Source: Anaerolineales bacterium UBA5069 (GTDB lineage Bacteria; Chloroflexota; Anaerolineae; Caldilineales; Caldilineaceae). From it: a stretch of DNA of 7,007 bases. This document shows positions 1-6,083 of the stretch, piece by piece (the first letter of the stretch is position 1; each line of letters begins with the position of its first letter). The notes below the pieces were generated by a model. That model had not been told where the DNA came from, searched no databases, and saw only the letters and a program-made list of their open reading frames with translations. The stretch lies in assembly GCA_002415895.1 (NCBI GenBank), contig DIAV01000006.1, positions 438-7,444 of the forward strand. Reading direction: 5' to 3'. The position numbers and the translations under genes were made by a program.

Positions 1-74
1 CTAATGCCCCACGCAATGCTGTCTTTATTGGCCAACCCAAAGATCATGCCCTTCTTGCCTGTGAACAAACCCAT
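1..74 (-). CDS. fabI: Enoyl-[acyl-carrier-protein] reductase, N-terminal fragment (runs off left edge)
   Basis: FabI catalyses the last, NAD(P)H-dependent reduction of each cycle of type II fatty-acid elongation in the cytoplasm. Only the first 24 codons are here; the rest lies left of base 1. On the minus strand the ATG at 74-72 opens with [20 protein letters not shown] and continues AWGI. This matches the typical FabI start, in which a short strand leads into the glycine-containing nucleotide-binding loop and the hallmark 'ANK-SIAWGI' segment. A purine-rich ribosome site (GAGGAGAG, about 78-85) lies a few bases upstream and supports this start. The gene is on the same strand as tyrS but 540 bases downstream of it, too far to assume one operon. 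The fragment is short, so the family call rests on this N-terminal signature alone. Confidence 0.85.
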   Translation of the reverse strand, partial: MGLFTGKKGMIFGLANKDSIAWGI

Positions 75-384
75 GCTTCTCTCCTCAATATCAATATGCA
101 ATCTCGACATCGCTGGCGGCGTCAAAGTGTGTGGTACACAGTCGGCAGATCATACGGCGCTTTCCTGAACGCATTTGCCTATGGCGGCCCGCCTCGTGCA
201 GATGTAAGCTTATATAATCACTCACAAATTGCAGAATTGCCGCGCCGTCAATCCAAATGGCCAAAACTGAAAGGGCAGCACCATTGGCGTTGCGCATGGT
301 TTGCGCTTAATTGCCGCGAGTCATGCGATTAACCCACGTTTAGCAAACTCGTCATGAATATTTCCATTTTCAGCAAATTCTCAC

Positions 385-413
385 TTTACAATGGGAATCG
401 AGTGTGCTATATT
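385..413 (+). promoter_or_regulatory. Near-consensus housekeeping promoter with extended -10, no gene behind it
   Basis: A -35 TTTACA (385-390) and a -10 TATATT (408-413) each differ from the sigma70/sigmaA consensus at one position and are separated by exactly 17 bases. A TG dinucleotide at 405-406 gives an extended -10. The predicted start is the A at about 420, six bases after the -10. Nothing protein-like follows on the plus strand; the next gene, tyrS, is on the other strand. The element therefore either drives a small RNA (see 420-487) or is fortuitous. Confidence 0.5.
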
Positions 414-419
414 GTCTTC

Positions 420-487
420 AGAACTGCTCGATATCGCACTGCGGCTTGCCGCTTCGGGGGAAGTGCGAAATCGAGCAGTTTCTCTTT
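420..487 (+). ncRNA. Candidate small RNA or terminator-like hairpin directly after the orphan promoter
   Basis: AACTGCTCGAT (422-432) is the exact reverse complement of 470-480. After a single A/A mismatch (433/469) the stem continues with TCGCACT (434-440) pairing with AGTGCGA (462-468). This gives an 18-bp imperfect stem capped by a GC-rich apical part (441-461). It is followed on the plus strand by a T-rich run (479-487, TTTCTCTTT); the opposite strand has no such run after the stem. The predicted start at about 420 falls two bases before the stem, so the transcript would begin with it. It could be a short hairpin RNA with its own terminator, or the first domain of a longer RNA reaching the 528-549 hairpin and running antisense to the tyrS 3' end. 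I recognise no known RNA family. Confidence 0.3.
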
Positions 488-614
488 GCCCACTTTTGGC
501 ACCCTCACCACCATGCCCGCGCTATGCCTGCACAAAGTTGACGGTGCAGCACAATTTACCGCAAGCACCTTCCAACCGCCCGCAGCGCCCGTAACCTAAC
601 GGCAGAACGTCAGA

Positions 615-1847
615 TTAACTGCCCAGCACGCGCAAAAATTTGCGTTTGCCAATCTGTATGACTTGTTCCGCTGCGCTGGGCGCAAGCGATGCATCCACGG
701 CTGCAACCGTCGCGCCGTCCAGCCGCACGCCTCCTTGCTCAATCAGGCGGCGCGCCTCGCCCTTGCTCTTCACAATCTGCGCGTCCAGCAGAAGATCGAC
801 AAGCACCGTCGCTTCGGCAATCTGCACGCTGGGGGCATCGCTGGGCGCTGCGCCCTCGTGCATCCGGCGTGCATCCTGTGCGGCGCGTTCTGCGATCTCA
901 TCGTCATAGAAAATGCTGACGATTTCGCGCGCGAGCTTGTGCTTCAGCTCGCGCATCTCCATGCGCCCCGCGCCAACCTCGGCAAACTCGGCGTCAATCG
1001 CCGTCTGGTCCCAACGCGTGGCCAGCTCAGTGTAACTGCGCACAACGTTGTCCGGCAGGTTGAGCACCTTGGTAAAGACCACGCCCGGGGCTTCGTCAAT
1101 GCCAATGTAATTGCCGGTGGACTTGCTCATGCGCAGCACGCCATCCGTGCCCACAAGGATCGGCACTGTGAGCACAATCTGCGGGCGCATAGCGTGCGCT
1201 TCCATGAGCTTGCGCCCCGCCATGAGGTTGAAGAGCTGTTCTGTGCCGCCCACCTGCACATCCGTCTCCAGCGCAACCGCGTCATATCCCTGCATCAGCG
1301 CATAGAAGAACTCCTGCAAGCCAATGGAATCACCCTTGGCGTAGCGCTTGGCAAAGTTGTCGCGCGCCAAAAACTGCTGCACCGTGAAGTGGCTGGCCAG
1401 TTGCACAACGTCGGCAAAATCGAGTTTACGCAGCCATTCATGGTTGTATTTAACGGTGGTCTTGTCACGGTCCAGCAGGCGAAAAACCTGCTCTGCATAG
1501 GTTGCGGCTTTGGCAACGGATTCATCGAGCGACTGCTGCTTGCGCGCCGAATCCTTGTCGCTGGCGTCGCCCACCATGCCGGTGAAGGTGCCAACCAGGA
1601 AGGTGACATCGTGGCCCAGATCCTGAAACTGGCGCAGCTTGCGCATTGTGAGGGTGTGGCCCAGGTGCAGATCGGGCGACGATGGATCATAGCCGCAGTA
1701 GACGCGCAAGGGGCGGCCACTCTTGTAGCTCTCCTCAAGGCGCTCGCGCAATTCCTTCTCCATGTTGGCGAGCGTCTGCGGGTCGCCAAAGTCGATACCG
1801 CGCATGAGAACGCGCATTTGCTGCTCTACGGGTGGAAATGATGCCAT
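615..1847 (-). CDS. tyrS: Tyrosyl-tRNA synthetase
   Basis: This cytoplasmic class I aminoacyl-tRNA synthetase activates tyrosine with ATP and charges tRNA-Tyr. The product has 410 residues, normal for bacterial TyrRS. The N-terminal Rossmann catalytic domain contains YCGYD (50-54, tyrosine pocket), the ATP-binding HLGH (61-64, HIGH motif), the tyrosine-specific Y-x3-Q-x2-D (Y182, Q186, D189), GGTEQ (200-204) and RMSKS (239-243, KMSKS loop). The MSKS form of the loop points to the TyrZ-like branch rather than the KFGKT type. Residues about 346-410 form the S4 RNA-binding domain. The start at 1847 is supported by GGAGGG (minus strand, 1863-1858) ten bases upstream. No T-box motif was found in the leader. 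The downstream zinc-ribbon terminator and a possible promoter at 1981-2009 suggest it is transcribed on its own. All key motifs are intact. Confidence 0.98.
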   Translation of the reverse strand: MASFPPVEQQMRVLMRGIDFGDPQTLANMEKELRERLEESYKSGRPLRVYCGYDPSSPDLHLGHTLTMRKLRQFQDLGHDVTFLVGTFTGMVGDASDKDSARKQQSLDESVAKAATYAEQVFRLLDRDKTTVKYNHEWLRKLDFADVVQLASHFTVQQFLARDNFAKRYAKGDSIGLQEFFYALMQGYDAVALETDVQVGGTEQLFNLMAGRKLMEAHAMRPQIVLTVPILVGTDGVLRMSKSTGNYIGIDEAPGVVFTKVLNLPDNVVRSYTELATRWDQTAIDAEFAEVGAGRMEMRELKHKLAREIVSIFYDDEIAERAAQDARRMHEGAAPSDAPSVQIAEATVLVDLLLDAQIVKSKGEARRLIEQGGVRLDGATVAAVDASLAPSAAEQVIQIGKRKFLRVLGS

Positions 1848-1857
1848 GCTGGATTAA

Positions 1858-1863
1858 CCCTCC
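1858..1863 (-). promoter_or_regulatory. Shine-Dalgarno site of tyrS
   Basis: On the minus strand GGAGGG lies ten bases before the tyrS ATG. It is the strongest ribosome site in the window and fixes the tyrS start. Confidence 0.75.
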
Positions 1864-1888
1864 GGGTGGCCAATGGTTGCGCGCGCGT

Positions 1889-1942
1889 GCAGCGCAGGCA
1901 TTTGATTGCTGGAAATGTCGAGCGGGAACTGCACTGCGCTGC
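1889..1942 (-). other. Hairpin in the predicted tyrS leader
   Basis: On the minus strand GCAGCGCAG (1942-1934) is perfectly complementary to CTGCGCTGC (1897-1889), a 9-bp GC-rich stem closing a 36-base loop. It lies inside the 5' leader if tyrS is transcribed from the promoter proposed at 1981-2009, and ends about 25 bases before the ribosome site. No T-box consensus is present. In such GC-rich DNA a stem of this size could arise by chance. Confidence 0.35.
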
Positions 1943-1980
1943 CGCCGAGTCTCTGCGCACACTGCCGGCAAACGCCACCT

Positions 1981-2009
1981 ACTGTAGTGAACAACGCGCG
2001 GCGCATCAA
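1981..2009 (-). promoter_or_regulatory. Possible tyrS promoter overlapping the upstream gene's terminator
   Basis: Reading the minus strand, TTGATG (2009-2004) and TACAGT (1986-1981) are separated by 17 bases, each matching the sigmaA consensus at four of six positions. The start would be near 1974, giving a leader of about 126 bases to the tyrS ATG. The -35 sits in the loop of the 1995-2024 hairpin. The match is modest, so this is only a candidate. Confidence 0.3.
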
Positions 2010-2024
2010 GCGGTGCGCCGCGCG
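1995..2024 (-). terminator. GC-rich hairpin terminator after the zinc-ribbon gene
   Basis: CGCGCGGCGCA (1995-2005) and its exact reverse complement (2014-2024) form an 11-bp stem with an 8-base loop, about 30 bases downstream of the zinc-ribbon stop codon. On the minus strand it is followed by TTGTT, a weak T run. The position fits a terminator; the poor T tract means it may be inefficient or factor-assisted. Confidence 0.5.
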
Positions 2025-2054
2025 CGGCATGCACTATTTGCTCTACCGTGGCTG

Positions 2055-3164
2055 CTACTGCGCGCCGACAGGTGTGGCCTCCACCACAGCGCCAAGACCG
2101 TTCACCGCCACCTTCCAACGGCTTTGCGGCACGCACAAGGCATAGGTGTCGGCTGTGAGCGCAAAGCTGCGCAGCGCACCATCCACGTTCACATCGCACA
2201 TATAGCGCTCGCTGCGGTTGCCCGCCTCGCGATCCGGTGCAGCCGCCAGGCGTGGCCATTCGGGCGCAAAGCCCTCGCCGCTCTCAACCAGCGTGTCCAC
2301 AATCACCCACTGCATGGTCTCAAATGTGCAGCGCGGGGCGTAGACCTCGTAAACACAATCCTGCAGGACATCACCGTAGCCTGTGCCCGTATCAACAGTG
2401 TAGGGTGTGCCGCATACCTCGCGCGCGCCCGTTGTGGGCACGTCGCTCGTGGCGTAAAGCTCATCGCGACAGCGCAGCGGTTCGACGCCGGCCGGCAAAT
2501 CCGTCCTCCAGGCCGTCTTCTCAACGGGCACAAAGCCGAGCACCTCAACGCTGCGCTCCCAGCGCGCCCGTTCCACAGTCGCCACGTAGCTCTGTGACCG
2601 AAGGCCAAGCCACACAAAAATAACAATTGCCAGCAAAATCAACGCGCCCAGGCCCCACAGCCACCAGAGGGCGACGCCGCCCCGCTGTGGCGCGGGCAGC
2701 GGCGCGGGCGCGCCCGGTTTGCTCGCTGCGGCGCGGCGCTGCAAGGGTGCTCCACACTTCGCGCACAAGTGGGCAGTGCCCAGGTTCTTTGCCCCGCAAA
2801 CATGGCAGGTGACTTCCGCCGGAGCGGCTGCAGGCAGTGGCCCCAGCGTCTCACCCGCAGCCCGCGCCCGTGCTCCCTTGAGTGGGGCATGGCATTGATT
2901 GCATGCGTCCGCAGTTGCACTGTTGCGCGCACCACAAAAGGGGCACTGCACATCAGGCCCCGCCGCAACGGCTTTGGCAACCTCGGTCGCCGCGGGATCA
3001 TCTGTCGCAATCACCTGCCCCTGTGACGGAGCCTCAAAGTGCGCATTGGCTGGCTGCGGCGCGCCACAGGTGGGGCAAACCATGACTGTGCCGCCGCTGC
3101 GCGTGCCGCAGGTCGGGCATGTCCACTCCAACTCAATGTAACCAACGTGCTTTGGCTTCGCCAT
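2055..3164 (-). CDS. Triple zinc-ribbon, single-TM protein with cysteine-rich outer domain
   Basis: The function is unknown. The 369-residue product starts at the ATG at 3164. An in-frame upstream start at 3341 is rejected because it would precede the likely promoter (3226-3254) and adds 59 non-conserved-looking residues. Three zinc ribbons share one geometry, CxxC-x10-CxxC: C16/C19/C30/C33, C74/C77/C88/C91 and C120/C123/C134/C137. They are joined by Ala/Pro-rich linkers. A single hydrophobic helix (about 163-187) follows, then an outer domain of about 180 residues with six cysteines (C232, C251, C270, C279, C323, C344), enough for three disulfides. Positive residues before the TM helix (R143, R144, K149, R161) suggest the ribbons are cytoplasmic. 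No Shine-Dalgarno precedes the ATG. It is divergent from the SUMF1-domain gene, which has the same inside-TM-outside layout. The protein could be a sensor, a scaffold or part of envelope assembly; none of these is shown by the sequence. Confidence 0.88.
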   Translation of the reverse strand: MAKPKHVGYIELEWTCPTCGTRSGGTVMVCPTCGAPQPANAHFEAPSQGQVIATDDPAATEVAKAVAAGPDVQCPFCGARNSATADACNQCHAPLKGARARAAGETLGPLPAAAPAEVTCHVCGAKNLGTAHLCAKCGAPLQRRAAASKPGAPAPLPAPQRGGVALWWLWGLGALILLAIVIFVWLGLRSQSYVATVERARWERSVEVLGFVPVEKTAWRTDLPAGVEPLRCRDELYATSDVPTTGAREVCGTPYTVDTGTGYGDVLQDCVYEVYAPRCTFETMQWVIVDTLVESGEGFAPEWPRLAAAPDREAGNRSERYMCDVNVDGALRSFALTADTYALCVPQSRWKVAVNGLGAVVEATPVGAQ

Positions 3165-3191
3165 AATCTGGGGGGTCTCGGCTGAATAGAC

Positions 3192-3213
3192 AGATGCGGG
3201 AATGCATCTTCCC
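3192..3213 (-). other. Two competing hairpins in the zinc-ribbon gene leader
   Basis: Within the predicted 55-base leader, GGGAA (3198-3202) can pair with TTCCC (3209-3213), and AGATGC (3192-3197) can pair with GCATCT (3204-3209). Each stem uses the other's loop, so only one can form. The hexamer ACAGAT also occurs twice nearby (3190-3195 and 3214-3219). This could be an RNA switch or an operator for a DNA-binding protein. Confidence 0.35.
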
Positions 3214-3225
3214 ACAGATAGGGGC

Positions 3226-3254
3226 AGTGTACGTTTGGCCGCACCCGCTGTCAA
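3226..3254 (-). promoter_or_regulatory. Strong promoter of the zinc-ribbon gene
   Basis: On the minus strand a perfect TTGACA (3254-3249) is followed after 17 bases by TACACT (3231-3226), which matches the -10 consensus at four of six positions. Transcription would begin at an A near 3219, leaving a 55-base leader before the ATG at 3164. The placement supports the shorter start chosen for the gene. Confidence 0.65.
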
Positions 3255-3421
3255 GATATTGGCGTGCAGCGGCAGGGCTACTCGCAAGTCAGCAATAGAG
3301 CGCAGGTGTTGCCCTGCAGCCATTTGCCCATCGGCTTGCAATGGAGACGGGCCGACCGTGAGGTAGTCGCCATGCCCATGCGTGCGCCCTCGCGGTTATG
3401 GGTCGCCTTGCCCTGCACGCA

Positions 3422-3437
3422 TGGTACAATTTGGACA
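3422..3437 (+). promoter_or_regulatory. Extended -10 promoter placing transcription start on the ATG (leaderless)
   Basis: TGGTACAAT (3422-3430) is an extended -10 (TG, one base, then TACAAT). Six bases later comes the A of the ATG at 3437, exactly where transcription should begin. There is no good -35 (GTCGCC at 3402-3407), but extended -10 promoters often do without one. No Shine-Dalgarno is present, consistent with a leaderless mRNA. Confidence 0.55.
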
Positions 3438-4924
3438 TGAGCGAGTCCGACTTTGAGCTCCGCCCCACTGCGGGCGCGCACGACGAATATGTGATTGAGG
3501 GCAGCGCGCAAGCGAAAGCGTCGCCCTATTTGACGTTGCAGCCGCTCGAAGCCGATGAACTCGCCTTGCGTTATGGCCCAGGCAACGCGCCCCAAGCTGC
3601 CCCGCCACGCGCCGCACAAACAGCGCGCGCCGCAGAGAAAACGCACGCGGCAGAAGCCCAACGCAGCAGTGCACTGCGCAACGCACAACGGCGCACACGC
3701 GTGGATGCTATCCGCCGCGAACTGGCTGCCGCGGTACAGGCCTGGTGGCGCGCGCAGACTCTCCCCTCCGATGCCCTGCTGCGCGACGGGCTGATGTTGC
3801 TGGAGGAAGGGCACTCGCTCGATGAAACGCAGCGCACGCTGCTGGGGCGTACAGCCCTGGCGCGTGGTCATGGCATCTTCACCGCCCTGCGCCATCAAAC
3901 CGACCCTGATCGCATTGCCACACTCGTGCACGAGGCCATCATGGCGGGAACGCTCACCCCCAACGGTCTGCGCGCACTGCTTGCGAACGACGCACTTGAG
4001 CCGCACTGGGTGACTGCGCTGGAGATTGCGTTGCGCGGTGACCTCGCGTCCCCCATCACAGCGCTGCGCGCACAGGTGGCGCTCAACCTGATCTCCTCAG
4101 CCTTCTGGCAGCGCGTGCCGGCACGCGTCGCTGGTCCGCTCCGCAGCGATGCACCCCCTGACGCAGCGGACGAGCTTGCGCCAGACGCATCCTCGCCCGC
4201 GCGTACGTGGGTGCGCGTAGGCGTCGCGTTGCTCCTTGTCGCGGCACTCGCGCTGCTTTGGTTCTTGCGCACACGCGCCGCCAACTTCGGTGATGTCATC
4301 GCAGTGCCGGCGGGCGCCTACATGGTGAGCGGTGAAGCCAACGCGCGGGTGCAGACTGCGTTGCCCGCGTATGTCATTGACAGGACAGAAGTGACCAACG
4401 CCGCCTATCGCGCCTGCGTGGACGCCGGTATCTGTATGTGGGCGGCGCCCGCGACGGGCGATCCGCTCCATGATGGCGCGCTGGCGCAACACCCGGTGAC
4501 AAATGTCGCGTGGGAGGAGGCGCAGGCCTTTTGCGCCAGCCGCGCCATGCGACTGCCCAGCGTTGCCGAGTGGGAAGTCGCGGCCAGTTTCGCACCCGCC
4601 ACCCAGCGCACCTGGCGCTTTCCCTGGGGCGATGCATGGGAGCCGGCCTTCGTCATCGGCGGTGCAGAGAATGGCTTCACAGCCACAGCCGCCGTGGGAT
4701 CGCGCTCGCCGCAGGGCGACAGCCCGCAGGGCGCAATTGACATGGCCGGCAACGCGGCCGAGTGGACCGACACACCACCCGCAGGCGCGCTCGATCAGGC
4801 GCTTGTCAAGGGCGGCTCCTACCAGGACGGCGCAACCGCACTGCAAGTCCATGCTATGCAGATCATGCCACGCAGCCTGCGTGCGCCCTGGATCGGCTTT
4901 CGTTGCGCCGCACTGGCCAACTGA
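3437..4924 (+). CDS. Membrane-anchored SUMF1/FGE-fold protein with unknown helical cytoplasmic region
   Basis: The 495-residue product has a charged, Ala-rich N-terminal part (1-85), a probable alpha-helical region I do not recognise (about 86-225), a short Pro/Asp/Ala-rich linker, one TM helix (about 258-277) and a C-terminal formylglycine-generating-enzyme (SUMF1/FGE-sulfatase) fold (about 285-493). Fold hallmarks include the DRTEVTNAAY start, HPVTNVAWEEAQAFC (352-366), RLPSVAEWE (372-380), FPWGD (395-399), DMAGNAAEW (435-443), VKGGSY (457-462) and GFRCA (487-491). True FGEs carry two copper-binding cysteines between the GGSY and GFRCA motifs; here that interval has none, so sulfatase activation is unlikely and a binding or structural role is more probable. 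The domain should lie outside the membrane. The start at 3437 is preferred to 3398 because it sits at the predicted transcription start. It is divergent from the zinc-ribbon gene. Confidence 0.9.
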   Translation: MSESDFELRPTAGAHDEYVIEGSAQAKASPYLTLQPLEADELALRYGPGNAPQAAPPRAAQTARAAEKTHAAEAQRSSALRNAQRRTRVDAIRRELAAAVQAWWRAQTLPSDALLRDGLMLLEEGHSLDETQRTLLGRTALARGHGIFTALRHQTDPDRIATLVHEAIMAGTLTPNGLRALLANDALEPHWVTALEIALRGDLASPITALRAQVALNLISSAFWQRVPARVAGPLRSDAPPDAADELAPDASSPARTWVRVGVALLLVAALALLWFLRTRAANFGDVIAVPAGAYMVSGEANARVQTALPAYVIDRTEVTNAAYRACVDAGICMWAAPATGDPLHDGALAQHPVTNVAWEEAQAFCASRAMRLPSVAEWEVAASFAPATQRTWRFPWGDAWEPAFVIGGAENGFTATAAVGSRSPQGDSPQGAIDMAGNAAEWTDTPPAGALDQALVKGGSYQDGATALQVHAMQIMPRSLRAPWIGFRCAALAN

Positions 4925-4978
4925 ACGAGGTCACAGCGCACCATCCCTGTCCGGCAGTTTCCCCACGCAAGCCACCTA

Positions 4979-4987
4979 TGCTACAAT
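4979..4987 (+). promoter_or_regulatory. Extended -10 promoter of the phosphatase gene
   Basis: TGCTACAAT is an extended -10 like the one at 3422-3430. A weak -35-like TTTCCC (4958-4963) lies 18 bases upstream. Transcription would start near the A at 4994, giving a leader of about 73 bases. It makes the phosphatase gene separable from the SUMF1 gene that ends 55 bases upstream. Confidence 0.45.
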
Positions 4988-5066
4988 CGGGCGACTTTTC
5001 ACCAGGCCTGCGGCACTGCGCCGCGCAGAGGTGGGCGCGCTGCCCATTGATTTGAGGATTTGCCCG

Positions 5067-6002
5067 ATGTCGCTGACTGCAGATTCGACTGATAGCGTTG
5101 AAGCGTCGGACTACGCGCCACCCCCCACGCACGGTGAGCATGGCATTGAGCCTGCCTCGCTGGCTTTGCTTGAGGAGCTCGCCTTTGCCGAGCGCATTGC
5201 GCGCGAAGCCGCAACCATCATCAACACCTTCTACATCGGCTCCTCCGAGGTGCGCTACAAGACCGACGATGAGCCTGTCACCGAGGCGGACCGCTCGGCC
5301 AACTTGCACATTCTGGCGCGCCTCCATTCTCGCTATCCCGAGGATGGCGTGCTCTCCGAGGAATCCAAGGACGACCAGAGCCGCCTGAAGAAGGAACGCG
5401 TCTGGATTATTGACCCCTTGGACGGCACGCGTGAGTTCATTGCGCGCAATGGCGAGTTTTCGATCATGGTAGGGCTTGCCATAGGTGGCAAGCCCGTGCT
5501 TGGTGTCGTTATGCAGCCAGCGACCGGCCTGCTCTATGCCGGTGCGCAGGGGCTGGGCGCCTATCTGCTTGAGGATGGCGAGCGCGTGCCCCTCACTGTG
5601 AGCAGTGTGGACCAGATCAGCCACATGGTGCTTGTCAGCAGCCGCAGCCATCGTCAGCAGATTGTGGATCGTATGCGCAAGGTCATGCGCATTAACACCG
5701 AGCGTACATCGGGCAGCGTTGGCCTCAAGGTGGGCCTCGTTGCGCGCCGCCTTGCCGATCTGTACGTCCACCCCAGCCCGGGCTGCAAGGAGTGGGACCT
5801 TTGCGCGCCCCACGCGATTATGGAGGCGGCGGGCGGCCGCATGACCGACTGCTGGGGCAACCCCTTGCGCTACAACAAGCGTGATGTGCGCGGCCACAAC
5901 GGGCTCGTCGCCAGCAACGGCATCTGCCACGACGAAATTGTGGCGCAGGTGGCCGCCGTATGCGAAGAGTTTGGATTCAATGAAGATGACGGCTTCTGGT
6001 AA
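5067..6002 (+). CDS. cysQ: Inositol-monophosphatase-family enzyme, probably 3'(2'),5'-bisphosphate nucleotidase (CysQ-like)
   Basis: This is a metal-dependent phosphatase of the IMPase/FBPase superfamily. CysQ-type members remove the 3'-phosphate from PAP (and PAPS), a by-product of sulfate assimilation and sulfotransfer. The 311-residue product carries the family metal sites: PVTEAD (70-75), LSEES (96-100; E98/E99), WIIDPLDGT (113-121; D116, D119) and EWDLCAPHAIMEAAGG (242-257; D244). The DGTREFI form after the second motif resembles CysQ (DGTKEFI) more than inositol or histidinol-phosphate phosphatases, but sequence alone cannot exclude those substrates. About 30 residues precede the usual domain start. 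The ATG at 5067 is supported by GAGG (5054-5057) nine bases upstream; the open frame extends further upstream into the SUMF1 gene without meaning. It is predicted to be cytoplasmic, with all catalytic residues present, and is followed by a strong terminator. Confidence 0.92.
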   Translation: MSLTADSTDSVEASDYAPPPTHGEHGIEPASLALLEELAFAERIAREAATIINTFYIGSSEVRYKTDDEPVTEADRSANLHILARLHSRYPEDGVLSEESKDDQSRLKKERVWIIDPLDGTREFIARNGEFSIMVGLAIGGKPVLGVVMQPATGLLYAGAQGLGAYLLEDGERVPLTVSSVDQISHMVLVSSRSHRQQIVDRMRKVMRINTERTSGSVGLKVGLVARRLADLYVHPSPGCKEWDLCAPHAIMEAAGGRMTDCWGNPLRYNKRDVRGHNGLVASNGICHDEIVAQVAAVCEEFGFNEDDGFW

Positions 6003-6033
6003 ATCGGACTGAAAACTGGATAGCAGCGATTGC

Positions 6034-6064
6034 AAACGGCGGCCCGCGGGCCGCCGTTTTGTTT
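6034..6064 (+). terminator. Perfect-palindrome intrinsic terminator after the phosphatase gene
   Basis: AAACGGCGGCCC (6034-6045) is the exact reverse complement of 6048-6059, forming a 12-bp GC-rich stem with a minimal turn, 31 bases after the stop codon and followed by TTTTGTTT (6057-6064). GCAAAC (6032-6037) can also pair with GTTTGC (6061-6066) as an alternative lower stem. The AAA/TTT ends make it potentially bidirectional. Confidence 0.85.
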
Positions 6065-6075
6065 GCCTTTGCACC

Positions 6076-6083
6076 GATAATAT
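6076..6083 (+). promoter_or_regulatory. Weak promoter-like AT-rich element before the SRPBCC gene
   Basis: GATAATAT is the only AT-rich, -10-like sequence between the terminator and the SRPBCC gene. No correctly spaced -35 was found (the best T-rich stretch belongs to the terminator). Because the terminator lies just upstream, the gene needs a promoter in this interval, and this is the likeliest spot. Confidence 0.25.

Larger units (their letters stand above)
75..614. other. Long non-coding gap between tyrS and fabI
   Basis: This 540-base stretch separates two same-strand genes and is visibly more AT-rich than its surroundings, especially 195-420. No open frame in it resembles a protein; the short frames have no ribosome site and low-complexity translations. 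It does contain a plus-strand promoter-like element (385-413), a long imperfect hairpin (422-480), a smaller hairpin (CTGCAC at 528-533 with GTGCAG at 544-549), a weak stem (ACCAT at 280-284 with ATGGT at 296-300) and a TATATAAT stretch at 211-218 with no matching -35. fabI must be transcribed leftward from somewhere here. The only hint is a TTGACG -35-like hexamer (minus, 120-125) without a well-spaced -10. No tRNA T-arm or transposon ends were seen. Confidence 0.6.

Noticed and set aside
211..218. TATATAAT as a promoter for fabI or a plus-strand gene
   Set aside because: No correctly spaced -35 or extended -10 on either strand, and no gene start at a sensible distance on the plus strand.
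393..403. tRNA T-arm-like ACTCGATTCCC on the minus strand
   Set aside because: The flanking bases do not form the T stem and no acceptor or anticodon arm can be drawn around it.
354..599. An 81-codon plus-strand frame in the tyrS-fabI gap
   Set aside because: It begins upstream of the promoter at 385-413, has no ribosome site and spans the hairpin; composition is not protein-like.
663..1841. A 392-codon open frame opposite tyrS
   Set aside because: It is antisense to a gene with all TyrRS motifs; its His/Ala/Arg-rich translation looks like a GC-rich shadow and it lacks a ribosome site.
1848..1980. T-box riboswitch ahead of tyrS
   Set aside because: The conserved T-box/antiterminator motif (AGGGTGGNACCGCG type) is absent; only a simple hairpin and a short GGTGGC/GCCACC complementarity are seen.
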